NCBI GenBank assembly: GCA_905479905.1 | Contig: CAJQOK010000103.1 | Location: 1 to 5,749 of the forward strand | Reading direction: 5' to 3' | Length of the DNA stretch: 5,749 nt | Origin: an uncultured Aliterella sp. | GTDB taxonomy: Bacteria > Cyanobacteriota > Cyanobacteriia > Cyanobacteriales > Chroococcidiopsidaceae | Part shown: positions 5,088 to 5,749 of the stretch, piece after piece | Position numbering within the stretch: position 1 is the stretch's first letter | Layout of the letters: each line of letters begins with the position of its first letter | The notes under the pieces: model-generated | Seen by the model: the letters and a program-made list of their open reading frames with translations, nothing else | The model's database searches: none | What the model was told of the DNA's origin: nothing | Translations under genes and position numbers: made by a program

Positions 5088-5749
5088 ATGGCACATTTTG
5101 ATTTAAAACGAGTGGTGGTAACGGGTGTCGGTGCGATTACACCGCTAGGTAACAATCCCCAAGATTACTGGCAAGGATTGTTAGCAGGACGCAGTGGGAT
5201 TGTGCCTATTACCTTATTTGATGCCTCTAAACATAAATGCCGCATTGCTGGCGAAGTTAGAGGCTTCAATCCCCAAGACTACATAGACAGCAAAGAAGCT
5301 AAACGGATGGACAGGTTTGCTCAGTTTGCAGTGGCAGCAAGCTTACAAGCGATTCGAGACGCAAAGTTTGAAATCAACGAACTGAACGCCGCTCAAGTAG
5401 GAACAATTATCGGTACGGGTATTGGTGGCATCAAAGTATTAGAAGATCAGCAAACGGTTTATTTGAATCGGGGGCCCGATCGCTGTAGCCCTTTTATGAT
5501 TCCGATGATGATCGCCAACATGGCCGCCGGATTAACGGCAATTCATACCGGGGCAAAAGGGCCAAATTCTTGTCCGGTAACAGCTTGTGCGTCGGGTTCT
5601 AATGCTGTAGGTGATGCTTTTCGCCTGATTCAACAAGGCTACGCTCAAGCGATGATTTGCGGGGGTACTGAAGCCGCCGTTACACCTTTGTCTTTTGCCG
5701 GATTTGCGGCCGCTAGAACGCTGTCTACCCGCAACGACGAGCCAACTCG
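5088..5749 (+). CDS. fabF: Beta-ketoacyl-ACP synthase II FabF, N-terminal part (3' truncated by window edge)
   Basis: FabF condenses malonyl-ACP with acyl-ACP, extending fatty acids by two carbons. The frame opens at ATG 5088 and runs to the window end with 220 complete codons of about 415 expected. The N-terminus KRVVVTGVGAITPLGNN (7-23) is the classic KAS-II start. The nucleophile is Cys167 in TACASGSNAVGDA (165-177), equivalent to E. coli FabF Cys163. GTGIGG (109-114), PFMIPMMIANM (135-145) and the CGGTEA segment (191-196) also match. The two catalytic His and the C-terminal half lie outside the window. A TAA in the same frame at 5079-5081 rules out an earlier start. No Shine-Dalgarno sequence is seen just upstream, so translation may depend on leaderless-type or structure-assisted initiation. 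FabF is favoured over FabB by the acpP-fabF context and the motifs. Confidence 0.95.
   Translation, partial: MAHFDLKRVVVTGVGAITPLGNNPQDYWQGLLAGRSGIVPITLFDASKHKCRIAGEVRGFNPQDYIDSKEAKRMDRFAQFAVAASLQAIRDAKFEINELNAAQVGTIIGTGIGGIKVLEDQQTVYLNRGPDRCSPFMIPMMIANMAAGLTAIHTGAKGPNSCPVTACASGSNAVGDAFRLIQQGYAQAMICGGTEAAVTPLSFAGFAAARTLSTRNDEPT

Noticed and set aside
1..5749. Mobile element, CRISPR array, toxin-antitoxin or defence cassette
   Set aside because: No transposase, integrase, regular repeat-spacer pattern, overlapping small gene pair or nuclease/helicase frame was seen on either strand.

Overview
The window reads as ordinary chromosomal DNA from a cyanobacterium. Three things support this. The palindrome GCGATCGC (HIP1) occurs six times in 5.7 kb (77-84, 182-189, 2297-2304, 2345-2352, 2969-2976, 4571-4578), where chance predicts about 0.1. 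A eukaryotic-type membrane Ser/Thr kinase with a Pro/Thr-rich linker is present. The gene products also fit: an HspA-like small heat-shock protein, an acpP-fabF pair and an HdrB-like double-CCG protein. I cannot name the genus.

Layout: (1) 1-352 (+), the 3' end of lpxD (lipid A synthesis). (2) 560-1078 (+), a small heat-shock protein whose ribosome binding site can pair with an eight-U run just upstream. (3) A strong bidirectional-looking terminator at 1203-1240 between convergent genes. (4) 1274-3061 (-), a one-pass membrane Ser/Thr kinase with a conserved-looking C-terminal domain, probably outside the cytoplasm. (5) A 449-base gene-free stretch, 3062-3510, rich in inverted repeats. (6) 3511-4419 (-), an HdrB/SdhE-like iron-sulfur protein with both CCG motifs intact. 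(7) A divergent control region, 4420-4658, with three short inverted repeats and a HIP1 site. (8) acpP at 4659-4910 (+), then a 177-base structured spacer, then fabF from 5088, cut by the window end after 220 codons.

Functional links: acpP and fabF are partners, the acyl carrier and the condensing enzyme of type II fatty acid synthesis. LpxD also takes its acyl group from ACP, but it lies 4 kb away and nothing shows co-regulation. The kinase, heat-shock protein and HdrB-like protein are single units with no visible partner genes here. I found no mobile element, CRISPR array, defence island, rRNA or tRNA, and no convincing undescribed system. The points most worth a second look are non-coding: the possible RNA thermometer of hspA, the nested inverted repeat at 3365-3454 and the structured acpP-fabF spacer. 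The kinase's C-terminal sensor-like domain is the fourth.
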